Assembly: GCA_013151775.1 (NCBI GenBank)
Contig: JAADHO010000085.1
Span: forward strand, 1 to 39,891
Length of the DNA: 39,891 bases
Direction of reading: 5' to 3'
DNA from: Deltaproteobacteria bacterium
GTDB taxonomy: Bacteria; Myxococcota_A; Polyangia; Polyangiales; Houyiibacteriaceae
Translations under genes and position numbers: made by a program
Notes under the pieces: model-generated
The model's database searches: none
What the model saw: the letters and a program-made list of their open reading frames with translations, nothing else
Told to the model about the DNA's origin: nothing
Shown: positions 7,563 to 16,669 of the stretch, piece after piece
Layout: every line of letters begins with the position of its first letter
Position numbering within the stretch: the first letter of the stretch is position 1

Positions 7563-9611
7563 ATGAAGAGGATCCTGCTGTTCACCGTGGCCTTCGGGCT
7601 CGCGGGCCTGGGGTGCGCGGAACAGGCACCGGCCCCCGGAGACCTGACGGGCTCCAACCCGATCTCGCCGACACCCATCGCTCAGGATGGCGGCATCTGC
7701 GCGCGCCCCGAGGAAGGCTGCGCCTGCGCCGCCGGAGCCGGCCCCATCGAGTGCTTTGGTGACCCCGTCCCGGATGGAGCCAGTTTCATCTGCAACGAGG
7801 GCGCCATGTATTGCCGCGACGGCTCATGGAGCGCCTGCGAGACGATCCGCAGCTACACCCTCGCTCCGTCGGCGGCGGCTCTGGTCGATGGTCCGAGCGC
7901 CTGCAACCCTTGCAATCCGGGCTGCTCGGTCAGCCGTGACTACCCGACCACCGGCGATCTCACGCCTGCCACCTCCACCAACGTCACGTATGATCCCAGC
8001 GCAGGTGGCATCACGTTGCGCAGCCTCGGGACGAGCGGAGGTACGTTGACCGATAGCGATGGCGACGGCGTGCCGGACATCGCGGACGATTATCCAAGCG
8101 ATCCCACACGCTGGATCCGAGGCGGAGGCTTCTATCACACGCTGCCCTACGGCGGGCCGGCGGTGATCGACCCGCTCAACTTCAACGTGCAGGTCAAGAC
8201 CGCCGACGTCTACTTCGTGATGGACACGACTGGCTCCATGGGCGGCGAGATCAACAACCTGCGCGCCACCCTCACGTCGGGCAGCTTCATCGCGGGCTGC
8301 GGAGGCGGCGTCATCGGCGCCATCCGCTGCACCATCCCCGACGCTTGGTTCGGGGTCGGCGAGCACGCCGACTATCCCGTCTCGCCCTATGGCGGCGCCA
8401 TCGATATCGCCTACGTGAACCACCTCGACATCACGCCTTCGGTCTCGGCCGCACAGAGCGCGGTGAACGGTCTGCGTCTGCGCTGGGGCAATGACGGGCC
8501 GGAAGCTCAACTGCAGGCCCTCTGGTCCATCTCCACCGGAGGCGGTCTGTACCGGGTGCCGGCGCGGGGCGGCTGCGGCGGAGGGCGTTGGGGCTATCCA
8601 TGCTTCAGGCCAGGCACTATCCCCATCGTCATCCTGTTCACGGATGCGCCCTTCCACAATGGACCTTCGGGCTACAACTACACGGGCTGGCTGGGAGCGA
8701 AGACATGGGGTACGGCGGTGTCGGCGATGGCCGCTCGCCGCGTTCGCCTGATCACCGTGATGTCGGATGAGACCTGGTATTGGGGTACGGGCCCGGGTTC
8801 ACCCCTCTACGACGCGAACGTGGTGGGCAGCGCGAGCGGCTCGGTCGATGGAACGGGCCGGCCCTATGTCTTCCACATCAACTCCGACGGCTCGGGCCTC
8901 GGGCCTGCGGTGGTGAGTGCCGTGGTGACGCTGGCGAACTTCTCGCGCTTCGACGTGAGCGCCCGCGCGGTGGACAACCCCGGCACCGCCTTCGACGAGC
9001 GCGGCTTCGTGCAGGCCATTCGTGCTGTCTCCTTCCCAGCGGGGCGCTGCACCGGCATCAGCGGCGGCACGATATTCACCCAATGTCTCCCCGGCACCGC
9101 TGTGAATTTCTCCGTGACCTTCCGGAACAACGTGGTGATGCCGACGGCGGTGCCGCAGATCTTCAACTTCTCGATCCAGGTGCTGCTGAACGGCACGACC
9201 ATACAGGCGACGATCCCCGTGCGCATCGTGGTGCCTCCAGTGGTCCCGACCTTCCCGCCCAGCGGCAGCTACAGCCGAAACTACGACGCGACCATCCGCT
9301 GCACGATTCCGCCCGACCGACCCGACTGGGGCTCCTTCACCTGGACGGCGAGCACGCCGAGCGACTCGAGCATTCGCTTCGAGGTTCGCACCGCAGACAC
9401 CCTGGCGGCTCTGCCCAGCGCACCGGCCGTGAACATTCCCGTGCCGCCCACCGCACCGCCCATCGACCTTGGGGTGTTGCTCACGCCAGGAGCCGGAAAC
9501 TACCACCCCTACGTGCGGGTCACGGCGGTGTTGATCGCCGCCTCCGACCGTCTCAGCGCGCCGACGCTGACAGGCTTCGAGCTGCAGTACACCTGCGCAG
9601 CCGCGGAGTAG
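7563..9611 (+). CDS. VWA-domain lipoprotein
   Basis: The 682-residue product starts with a signal peptide ending in GLGC (lipid Cys at 18). A Cys-rich segment follows (about 40-130), including CNPCNPGC. A calcium-binding-like stretch DSDGDGVPDIADDYPSDP (about 163-180) comes next. A von Willebrand factor A domain begins at about 215, with a MIDAS-like DTTGSMG at Asp 221 and the later strand VILFTDAPFHN. The C-terminal 230 residues look beta-sandwich-like. VWA domains with a MIDAS usually bind a protein ligand through a divalent metal. The start is fixed by the ribosome-binding site GGAGGAA at 7554-7560. The next gene begins at the base after the stop, implying one operon. The ligand is unknown. 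Confidence 0.8.
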   Translation: MKRILLFTVAFGLAGLGCAEQAPAPGDLTGSNPISPTPIAQDGGICARPEEGCACAAGAGPIECFGDPVPDGASFICNEGAMYCRDGSWSACETIRSYTLAPSAAALVDGPSACNPCNPGCSVSRDYPTTGDLTPATSTNVTYDPSAGGITLRSLGTSGGTLTDSDGDGVPDIADDYPSDPTRWIRGGGFYHTLPYGGPAVIDPLNFNVQVKTADVYFVMDTTGSMGGEINNLRATLTSGSFIAGCGGGVIGAIRCTIPDAWFGVGEHADYPVSPYGGAIDIAYVNHLDITPSVSAAQSAVNGLRLRWGNDGPEAQLQALWSISTGGGLYRVPARGGCGGGRWGYPCFRPGTIPIVILFTDAPFHNGPSGYNYTGWLGAKTWGTAVSAMAARRVRLITVMSDETWYWGTGPGSPLYDANVVGSASGSVDGTGRPYVFHINSDGSGLGPAVVSAVVTLANFSRFDVSARAVDNPGTAFDERGFVQAIRAVSFPAGRCTGISGGTIFTQCLPGTAVNFSVTFRNNVVMPTAVPQIFNFSIQVLLNGTTIQATIPVRIVVPPVVPTFPPSGSYSRNYDATIRCTIPPDRPDWGSFTWTASTPSDSSIRFEVRTADTLAALPSAPAVNIPVPPTAPPIDLGVLLTPGAGNYHPYVRVTAVLIAASDRLSAPTLTGFELQYTCAAAE

Positions 9612-11366
9612 ATGAGCTCAGGCCAGATAGGATGTGTGCTCCTCATCCTATGCGGCTGTGGCGCGGGCTCTCCCAGCGCGCCGGACTCATCCACCGCGGA
9701 CGCCGCGACAGACTCTCTCGTTCCAGTCCTCGACGCCGCCTTCGATGCGCCGGTCGACTCGAATCTCTACGACGCGGACGTCGACGCGTCGCTCCTGGAT
9801 GCCGTGGGCGAACCCGAGCTCTGGTTCGAAGACGTGAGCCTCAGCAGCGGAGTCCACTTCGAGCGGCGCGCGGCGGAGGATTGGTCCAACTACGTGGACC
9901 GGCTCGGGGGAGGAGTCTGCGTCTTGGACGTGGACGGTCGTGCGCCCATGGACCTCTTCTTCGCCATGCGTCCGTGGGCGGACGGGGGTTCACACCTCTA
10001 CGTTTCGGATGGGCCGATGCATTTCGCGGACGAGACCTCGGCGCGCGGTCTCTCCGACGTCGGGGACGCCATGGGTTGTCTGGCCTTCGACGCGGACGGG
10101 GATGGTGACGACGACCTGCTCGTGACGGGCAAGGGAAGCATCCGGCTCTTCTTGGCGGAGGCCGGCACGTTTCGCGACGTGAGCTCGAGCCTGGGCATGA
10201 CCCCTCAGCCGAACGTAGCCTACACGTCTGCCGCGGCCGGCGACATGGACGGGGACGGCGACCTCGACCTCCTGATCGCAGGAGACCTCAGCTACGATTC
10301 GAGCTTGGGCGTCGACTGCGTGTCTTGTGGACTCGACTCGAGACGCTATGGGCGCGTTCCGAACTTGTTGCTGATCCGGGGATCTAGCGGCTCCTATCGA
10401 GACGAGGCCGCGTCGAGGGCACGCGCCTGGGCCGCCCCCGAACCGACGCTCTCTTTGCAGGCCATCGATCTAGATGACGACGGCCGCATGGACATGCTCG
10501 AGGGCAACGACTTCGGTTTTCGCTACCCGAATCGCGCGCTCTTTCAACGAGACGCGGGCGTGTTCGTCGATGAAGCTCATGAGCGAGGGCTCGACCAGAA
10601 CCGCAGGGGCTACGCCATGGATGCCATGGGCATGGCCAGCGGGGATCTCGACAGAGATGGGATCGTCGATCACGTGGTCAGCAGCTTCGAAGGCGACGCG
10701 ACGGCGGTCTTCGTCTGCGACGCGAGGGGGAATTGCGTCGACAAGAGCTTCGAGGTCGGGACCCTACCCCTCGACATCAGCTTTCGTTGGGGCGATGCGC
10801 TGGTCGATCTCGATCAGGACGGCTGGCTAGACCTCGTCGAGGCCACAGGTCACGTCTTCACTGACGCTGAGATTCGGGGTATCGGCCTGGAAGGAACCCT
10901 CGATCAGTTCCCCAACCTGATGGCCAACAACGGCGACGGCACCCTGCGCGCCATCGCGCCCACACCCGAGGATGGACGCGCCGTGCGGCGCTCGCTGCGC
11001 GGCATCGCCATCACGGACTTGGACGAAGACGGGCAGCCCGACGTGGTGTTCGCGCCAGCACTGGGCTCGCCGCTGTTGTTGCGCACCATCAGACCGCGTG
11101 TCGGCCACTACCTCCGCGTTACGCTGCGTGGGCGCGCGCCCAATACGGGTGGCATCGGCGCGAAGGTCACCATCCACGCTGGCGATCGGCTCTATGTGCG
11201 CCAGCGACTCGTGGGCGAAGGCTACCTCGGCAACTTCGATCCCCGCCTCTTCTTCGGCATCGCGGAGTCTGGACCTGTCGCCATCGACGTTCGCTGGCCC
11301 GATGGCCGCATAAGCGCGCTCAGCGATGTGGCCCTCGACACCGACCTGACGATCACGGAGCCCTGA
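9612..11366 (+). CDS. VCBS/FG-GAP-repeat lipoprotein with C-terminal ASPIC/UnbV domain
   Basis: The 584-residue product has a short lipoprotein signal (ILCGC, lipid Cys about 16) and an Asp/Ala-rich spacer. It then has a series of VCBS/FG-GAP calcium-binding loops: DADGDGDDD, DMDGDGDLD, DLDDDGRMD, DLDRDGIVD, DLDQDGWLD and DLDEDGQPD, spaced as in an integrin-like beta-propeller. The last 85 residues (GGIGAKVTI...VDVRWPDGR-like) match the ASPIC/UnbV domain usually found after such repeats. Its ATG directly follows the stop of the VWA gene, with GGAG 4-7 bases upstream, so the two are very likely co-expressed. It is probably a surface adhesion or carbohydrate/protein-binding lipoprotein; the function is inferred from the fold only. 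Confidence 0.82.
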   Translation: MSSGQIGCVLLILCGCGAGSPSAPDSSTADAATDSLVPVLDAAFDAPVDSNLYDADVDASLLDAVGEPELWFEDVSLSSGVHFERRAAEDWSNYVDRLGGGVCVLDVDGRAPMDLFFAMRPWADGGSHLYVSDGPMHFADETSARGLSDVGDAMGCLAFDADGDGDDDLLVTGKGSIRLFLAEAGTFRDVSSSLGMTPQPNVAYTSAAAGDMDGDGDLDLLIAGDLSYDSSLGVDCVSCGLDSRRYGRVPNLLLIRGSSGSYRDEAASRARAWAAPEPTLSLQAIDLDDDGRMDMLEGNDFGFRYPNRALFQRDAGVFVDEAHERGLDQNRRGYAMDAMGMASGDLDRDGIVDHVVSSFEGDATAVFVCDARGNCVDKSFEVGTLPLDISFRWGDALVDLDQDGWLDLVEATGHVFTDAEIRGIGLEGTLDQFPNLMANNGDGTLRAIAPTPEDGRAVRRSLRGIAITDLDEDGQPDVVFAPALGSPLLLRTIRPRVGHYLRVTLRGRAPNTGGIGAKVTIHAGDRLYVRQRLVGEGYLGNFDPRLFFGIAESGPVAIDVRWPDGRISALSDVALDTDLTITEP

Positions 11367-11392
11367 GGCTCTTCTCGGCCAAACGACTTCGA

Positions 11393-11407
11393 GTGATAGC
11401 CCATCAC
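11393..11407 (+). other. Small perfect inverted repeat between genes
   Basis: GTGAT-agccc-ATCAC lies 26 bases after the VCBS gene stop and 27 bases before the next ATG. It could be a weak terminator or an operator. There is no T-tract directly after it. Confidence 0.2.
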
Positions 11408-11434
11408 CGATTCGTCCTTTAGGATGCGCGCGCC

Positions 11435-12445
11435 ATGGCGCTCGAGTCCTCGGAAGAACAACTGCGCGACTCGGCGGCGCCTACGCCCCTGGAGGCCCAC
11501 GCGCCTCGACGCGTCAAGACGGTGTTCGGCCTGATGTCGTGGTCTCTGGTCGTGCTCGTCGCCTTGGTGGAGCTCGTGGGGCATTTCACGATTCAGTCGC
11601 GTGTGCCCACGGACGCGGATTGGGCCACCGCGGGTCAGTTCGTGCGGACGAACCTCGAGCCTCGCGACACCATCGTCGCCGCACCGGGCTGGGCCGATCC
11701 GCTGCTGCGCCGCGAGCTCGGTGATGTGATCAGCCTCGACATGGCGGGCATGAGTGATCTGGCGCCCTTCGACCGGCTGTGGGCGCTCTCGATTCGCGGG
11801 CATCTGCCCGAGGTCGCCCCCGCGCGTGCGCCGGACTTCGAGCAGCGCTTCGGTCGTGTGCGCGTGCTGCGTTGGGACCTCGGACCCAGCCGAGTGCTCT
11901 ACAATTTCGTCGACCATGTGAGCGAGGCGCGCGTGGATTTCGACGAGGGCGGTCGCACACGGAGCTGTCGCAAGACCCACGGCCGCTCGAGCCCGGGCGG
12001 CCTCAGCGCCGGGCCCTCGGTGCCTCACGACCGCTTCGTTTGCGATCCACAGCGGCCATGGCTGTGGGTCGGTGCCACCGTGGTCGAGGACTTGTCCCTC
12101 GCGCCGCGGCATTGCGTCTACGAGCACCCCATCGGGCCCACGCCCTTTCGCGTGACCTTCCCCAACGTGCCTCTGGGCGAGCGGCTCGTGCTCTACGCGG
12201 GCCTCTACTCCGAGCACGAGCGCATGCAGGTGTGGCCCGACATTCGCCTGCGGGTGCTGGCCGACGGACGTGAGATCGCCGCCATGAACCACAAGGATGG
12301 CGAAGGTTGGAAGCGGCTCGAGGCGCTGACGACCGCGGGTCGCGCCTCGGAGCTCACCGTCGAGGTCACGAGCGCGGTTCAGCACTATCGCACGTTCTGC
12401 TGGAGCGCCACGACGCGTCTCGGTGTTGAGGAGCGCACGCCATGA
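11435..12445 (+). CDS. Membrane-anchored protein coupled to the GT39 glycosyltransferase
   Basis: I do not recognise this 336-residue protein. It has a cytoplasmic N-terminus of about 30 residues, one hydrophobic anchor (about 31-50, LMSWSLVVLVALVELVGHF) and then a soluble, presumably periplasmic domain of about 285 residues. That domain includes TIVAAPGWADPLLRRELGD and a beta-rich C-terminal half. Its stop overlaps the start of the following glycosyltransferase (ATGA), so the two products are probably made together. It may be an accessory or specificity subunit for the glycosyl transfer; that is inference from coupling only. Confidence 0.7.
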   Translation: MALESSEEQLRDSAAPTPLEAHAPRRVKTVFGLMSWSLVVLVALVELVGHFTIQSRVPTDADWATAGQFVRTNLEPRDTIVAAPGWADPLLRRELGDVISLDMAGMSDLAPFDRLWALSIRGHLPEVAPARAPDFEQRFGRVRVLRWDLGPSRVLYNFVDHVSEARVDFDEGGRTRSCRKTHGRSSPGGLSAGPSVPHDRFVCDPQRPWLWVGATVVEDLSLAPRHCVYEHPIGPTPFRVTFPNVPLGERLVLYAGLYSEHERMQVWPDIRLRVLADGREIAAMNHKDGEGWKRLEALTTAGRASELTVEVTSAVQHYRTFCWSATTRLGVEERTP

Positions 12446-14208
12446 GTCGGCCCAGACGCATCGGGCGTTGGGATCATCTGCTCGGCGCCTTGCTGGCGGC
12501 GGCCTACGTGGCGCTGCTCCTGGCCACGGCGGGCGATCTCGCCATGAGTCGAGACGAGAGCTTCTACGTCACGGCCGCCCAGAACGAGGCCACCTGGTAT
12601 CAGCTGCTCTGGGACGACTCGAGCGCCGCCCTCGAGCAGCCCGCCATCGACCACGCCTGGGAGTTCAACCACGAGCATCCCGCGTTGATGAAAACGCTCT
12701 TCGCCTGGTCGTGGTTGGCGCAGCAGAAGTGGCATGTCTTCGAGAGCGACTCCGCCGCCTTCCGTTTCCCCGGCATGCTCACGGGCGGGCTGCTGCTGTG
12801 GCTGATCTACATCTTCGGCGCGCGCGCCTTTGGCAGACAGGTCGGCGCCTTCGCCGCCCTCGCCTTCGCGCTGATGCCCCGGGTCTTCTACCACTCGCAT
12901 CTCGACTGCTTCGACATCCCCATCGTCTTCTTCGACACCTGGGTGACCTACGCCTATTGGCGCTCGTTACGAAAACGTCGTTGGGCGATCTACACAGGTC
13001 TGATCTTCGGTTTGGCGCTCGCGACCAAGCACAATTCGTGGGTCTTGCCCGGCGTCTTCGGGATCCACTTCGTCTGGATGGCGTGGGCCGAGCGCGCTCG
13101 CCGCAAGCAGGGACACGACCCGGCGCGTCGCATGCGTCTCACTCCCTACTGGCTCTTGAGCATGCTGGTCCTGGGGCCGCCCATCATGATCGGGATCTGG
13201 CCCTGGGTCTGGCACGACACGCTGTCGCGTCTGGCCTGGTACGCGGGTTTTCACCTGCACCACGTCTACTACAACATGGCGTATTTCGGTCAGAACTACT
13301 TCAAGCCGCCATTCCCCATCAGCTTCCCTTTCGTGCTGACGGCGTTCACCGTGCCGGCGACCACGCTGCTGCTCGCGTTCCTGGGCCTCGGTTCTCGCTT
13401 CGGGGCGATCCTCCCGCAGCGCCTGGCGCGTCTCTGGCCGAGGGATCTCGCTCGGCCCGATCGTGCGCGCACGGATGTGCTCTTGGTCGGCTCACTGATG
13501 GCGCCGCTCTTGTTGATCGCGCTGCCCTCCACGCCGATCTTCGGCGGCACCAAGCACTGGATACCCGCCTATCCCTTCGTGGCGCTCTACGCGGGGCTCG
13601 GCACCTGGAGGGTGATCCGTCCGCTCCGCAAGCTGCTGAAGGCCAAGCTCCCGCGCGCCCGAAACGCCGCACGCGTGCTCGCGTCGATGCTGCTCTTGGC
13701 TCCGTCCGCCGTGGAGACCATCCACTCCCATCCCTTCGGCTTGAGCCACTACACCGCGCTGCCTGGAGGTGTGCCTGGCGCCGCGGATCTGGGCATGAAC
13801 CGTCAGTTCTGGGGCTTCACCACAGGTAGCCTCGTGCCCTATCTGCGCGAGGCCATGCCTGACGGCGGCACGGTCTGGATCTGCGACACCACCTGGGGCG
13901 CGTGGAACATGCTTCAGCGTGACGGGCTCCTGCCACGCAACATCCGCCCGGCGGCCAGCATGGAACAGGCGGACTTCGTCTTGGTTCACCTCGAGCACCA
14001 TTTCGTCGAGGTCGACTTCCAGGCCTGGGTCACCTACGGATCCGTCAAGCTCGTGCACGTCCTGACCTACGATGGCGTGCCCATCATCAACGTCTACGAG
14101 AACCCGCGGCACCGCGCCCGGCACGACGCCGCGCAGGCGATCCCGTCGCGTCCTCCGGCGCCGCATCGCCCCGTACCGCCTCGTCTGCTTCCGTCCCGTC
14201 GCCCGTGA
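12442..14208 (+). CDS. GT39-type (PMT/ArnT-like) membrane glycosyltransferase
   Basis: The 588-residue product is a multi-pass membrane protein. The first periplasmic loop holds the acidic pair of the GT-C fold in MSRDESFYVTAAQNE (Asp and Glu at about 36-37), followed by the typical WEFNHEHPALMKTLFA. Many hydrophobic segments follow, and then a soluble C-terminal domain from about residue 440. Such enzymes transfer a sugar from a polyprenyl-phosphate donor to protein or lipid on the periplasmic side. The start overlaps the upstream stop by 4 bases. The last 30 or so residues are a Pro/Arg-rich tail without similarity to anything visible, possibly read past the original end. The acceptor is unknown. 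Confidence 0.82.
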   Translation: MSRPRRIGRWDHLLGALLAAAYVALLLATAGDLAMSRDESFYVTAAQNEATWYQLLWDDSSAALEQPAIDHAWEFNHEHPALMKTLFAWSWLAQQKWHVFESDSAAFRFPGMLTGGLLLWLIYIFGARAFGRQVGAFAALAFALMPRVFYHSHLDCFDIPIVFFDTWVTYAYWRSLRKRRWAIYTGLIFGLALATKHNSWVLPGVFGIHFVWMAWAERARRKQGHDPARRMRLTPYWLLSMLVLGPPIMIGIWPWVWHDTLSRLAWYAGFHLHHVYYNMAYFGQNYFKPPFPISFPFVLTAFTVPATTLLLAFLGLGSRFGAILPQRLARLWPRDLARPDRARTDVLLVGSLMAPLLLIALPSTPIFGGTKHWIPAYPFVALYAGLGTWRVIRPLRKLLKAKLPRARNAARVLASMLLLAPSAVETIHSHPFGLSHYTALPGGVPGAADLGMNRQFWGFTTGSLVPYLREAMPDGGTVWICDTTWGAWNMLQRDGLLPRNIRPAASMEQADFVLVHLEHHFVEVDFQAWVTYGSVKLVHVLTYDGVPIINVYENPRHRARHDAAQAIPSRPPAPHRPVPPRLLPSRRP

Positions 14209-14230
14209 GCGCCGAACTCATCGCGAGGAT

Positions 14231-14806
14231 TCAGGGTCTGATGCCTGCGTCCACGGCCGGCGGAGGTGCCAGCGAGCCCGTACGATAAGGTAGCTCGAAG
14301 ACCTCGCCCGCGCAGGTTCCGCCTGTGCACGAGCCGCCGGAGCAGGTCGGTGTTCGCTGGGGTTCGAAGCGCAGGACCAGATCCGTGTTCGCCGGTAGCA
14401 GGCGGTTGTCGAAGGGGTTGGGTGTGCCCTTGTCGATCACGCCATCACCCGCCACGGCGTCGCCGTTCATGCCGTTGTCACGCAGCTCGAGCAGTGGGAA
14501 GTGGCCCTCCCCGATGCCCCCATCGGCCAAGGGATCCCTCGTCCTGGCGATGGCCGTCACGCTGACGACGAGCGTCCCGGGTGCGTCCGCGCCGCAGCTC
14601 TCGAGTTCGACGTGCACCTGCGCTCGCGTCAGCAGGTCGCCCACATCCAATCCGCTCGGTTCGAGCGTAGCCGAGCGCACGGCGGAGTACTCGTAGGGCA
14701 GGCAGCTCTCGACCGCGCGCCCATTGCAGCTGCGCGTCATGGGTTCGCTCGAGCCCGAGCAGGCCGAGAGCGCCATCAGCCCGAGGCAGACGAGCCCGAA
14801 GCGCAT
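14231..14806 (-). CDS. Small lipoprotein
   Basis: The 191-residue product has a signal peptide ending in LSAC (lipid Cys 16). The mature part has several Cys, a segment DNGMNGDAVAGDGVIDKG of the calcium-binding or beta-sandwich linker type, and a late Cys cluster (TCSGGSCTGGTC). Its start overlaps the stop of pssA by one base on the same strand, so it is coupled to phospholipid synthesis genes in a probable three-gene operon. I do not recognise a family. Confidence 0.68.
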   Translation of the reverse strand: MRFGLVCLGLMALSACSGSSEPMTRSCNGRAVESCLPYEYSAVRSATLEPSGLDVGDLLTRAQVHVELESCGADAPGTLVVSVTAIARTRDPLADGGIGEGHFPLLELRDNGMNGDAVAGDGVIDKGTPNPFDNRLLPANTDLVLRFEPQRTPTCSGGSCTGGTCAGEVFELPYRTGSLAPPPAVDAGIRP

Positions 14807-15606
14807 CAGAGCACCGAGTCCGTCGGAGGCTCGTCTTCCACTTTGGGGGCGGCGCCGCGCCGCCGGATGCTCTGGGCGATGTGGAAGACGGCCTCGAGGA
14901 TGCCGATCAAGATGTAGGACGTGAGCAGCCAGACCAACGCCACCGATGGGTGGAAGCGCATGGCCACGTAGGCAGTGGAGCCGATCGCCACGGCGATGAA
15001 CGCGCCCGTGCGCCAGTTCAGCTTCAGGTCCTTGAAGGAGCGGAAGCGGATGGTGCTGACCATGAAGAAAGCCATGGCGAGCACGACGCCCGTGATCACT
15101 GCCGGGGAACCGGGCAGCTTGCCCGTGACGGTGTTGGCCACCACCAATGACACCAAGATGCCCGCCGCCGCGGGTATGGGGAGCCCCGCGATGTACTTGC
15201 CCGGAGTCTTGGGCGCGCCGTGATCGCCCGTGGCCAGGACGTTGAAGCGTGCCAGGCGGATGGTGCCACCCGCGATGTAGACGAAGGCCACGAACATGCC
15301 CACATCACCCAGCGCAGACAGCGACCAGCGGTAAACCAACACCGCGGGCGCGACGCCGAAGGAGATCACGTCGGCGAGGGAGTCGAGCTGTACGCCGATG
15401 GCGCTCTGCGTCTTCGTCAGCCTGGCGACGCGGCCGTCGATGGTGTCGAAGAACATCGCGTAGACGATCAGCAGCGACGCCCGATAGAAGTCGTCGCTCG
15501 TGGCGTCACGGGTGCACAGGAGGATCGCGTAGAAGCCGCAGAACACGCTAGAGAGCGTGAAGAGGTTCGGAAGGATGAAGAGGCTCTTACGGAGGTTTAC
15601 TTTCAT
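14806..15606 (-). CDS. pssA: CDP-diacylglycerol--serine O-phosphatidyltransferase
   Basis: This integral membrane enzyme makes phosphatidylserine, the precursor of phosphatidylethanolamine, from CDP-diacylglycerol and serine. The 266-residue product carries the exact CDP-alcohol phosphotransferase motif D57-G58-x2-A61-R62-x8-G71-x3-D75-x3-D79. It has several hydrophobic segments and the usual N-terminal ILPNLFTLSSVFCGF. The C-terminal 60 residues are another membrane segment plus a short charged tail. The length fits the membrane (Bacillus-type) PssA subclass. No psd (decarboxylase) gene is adjacent. The downstream lipoprotein overlaps it by one base. Confidence 0.9.
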   Translation of the reverse strand: MKVNLRKSLFILPNLFTLSSVFCGFYAILLCTRDATSDDFYRASLLIVYAMFFDTIDGRVARLTKTQSAIGVQLDSLADVISFGVAPAVLVYRWSLSALGDVGMFVAFVYIAGGTIRLARFNVLATGDHGAPKTPGKYIAGLPIPAAAGILVSLVVANTVTGKLPGSPAVITGVVLAMAFFMVSTIRFRSFKDLKLNWRTGAFIAVAIGSTAYVAMRFHPSVALVWLLTSYILIGILEAVFHIAQSIRRRGAAPKVEDEPPTDSVL

Positions 15607-15730
15607 CCTACGTCCACGCGAGCGGTCTGCTCCCAGGTCCCCGAACCTGTCTCCGACCGACGTCCCACACTACGCCCGAGTCCCCTCCGTGTCCACCCGA
15701 CGCGCTGCGTCATGCTGCGTCATGTCCGCG

Positions 15731-16570
15731 TCATGGGGCGAGCAGGCTCGCGGCCATGGCGTGGTTACGCAGCCGAAGGTTGCCAGTTCTGCGGTAGGCC
15801 TCCTCGTACAGGGAGGAGGCCTCGATCCCTCGGCCGAGGGCGTAGAGCAGGGCGGCGCGCGCCTCGAGGGCGTGTTGGCCGCCCGCCGCCTCGTAGCGAT
15901 CGAGCGCGTCCATGCGCAACGCGGGATCCACCCGCGCACCCAGGGCGAGCCAGCCCCAATACGCGCGCGACTCCACACCCGTGAAGTCTTGCGTGGCGGG
16001 CAGGCCGAGCATGACGTTGAAGCGCGCCGCGTAGAGCACGCGCACCACGAAGTCGGGACCAACCACCCGACCTTCGCGCGTCAGCCCATAGCGCACCAAC
16101 ATCCTCGGGAAGGCGCCGAGCAAGGCCGCGTCCAGCTCCTCGTCGTCCGTCCCGGAGAGCGCTTGGGGAAGTCGCAGGAGCAGGCTCGCTCGCAGCGCTC
16201 GGATGGCGTCTTCTCCCTCGTGAGCCAAGACGGCGGAGACGGCGGCCCGCATGGCCGCGCTTCGAGAGACGCTGTGGCTGCCGCCACCGCCGGCCTCTGC
16301 CGCGCCCCAGTCGAGGTAGAGCGTGTGAATTTTCTCGAGGTCGGTCTGCGCGGGGCGTGAGCCGTCGGTCTGCGCGAACATCTGTCCGACTTCGCCTTGG
16401 TAGCGGCGAGCGAGCTGTCGGTCCCGGCGCTCGACCTGCGCGACGGCGGCTCGATCGAGCACCAAAGCGGGTGTGCCCCTCGGCGTCGTAGGCCTCGGAA
16501 GCGCGAGCAGGAAGCCCGCGCAGGAGGCCGCCGTGGCCCACACGATGAGCTTGGCTCCCGACTCCGTCAT
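15731..16570 (-). CDS. Membrane-anchored protein with helical repeat-like C-terminus
   Basis: This is unrecognised beyond its layout. From ATG 16570 the product is 279 residues: one N-terminal hydrophobic anchor (about 8-24) and a long mostly helical soluble region. It ends with Ala-rich helix pairs (YEAAGGQHALEARAALLYAL; SSLYEEAYRRTGNLRLRNHA) that look like tetratricopeptide-type repeats. I chose 16570 because AAGGCGG lies 6-12 bases upstream of it. An in-frame ATG at 16600 has no such site but would add ten residues, and the open frame further upstream runs into the divergent PilZ gene. It may be the first gene of the operon with pssA, 124 bp downstream. Confidence 0.6.
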   Translation of the reverse strand: MTESGAKLIVWATAASCAGFLLALPRPTTPRGTPALVLDRAAVAQVERRDRQLARRYQGEVGQMFAQTDGSRPAQTDLEKIHTLYLDWGAAEAGGGGSHSVSRSAAMRAAVSAVLAHEGEDAIRALRASLLLRLPQALSGTDDEELDAALLGAFPRMLVRYGLTREGRVVGPDFVVRVLYAARFNVMLGLPATQDFTGVESRAYWGWLALGARVDPALRMDALDRYEAAGGQHALEARAALLYALGRGIEASSLYEEAYRRTGNLRLRNHAMAASLLAP

Positions 16571-16669
16571 TCGCGCCGCCTTGACTCGCTCGGTGCTCAT
16601 GGTTAACCGACCAGCCGGGATCGAGGCGGTGCTTCGTGAGGGCTTCCCCCTGCTAGGATCGACGCTTCC

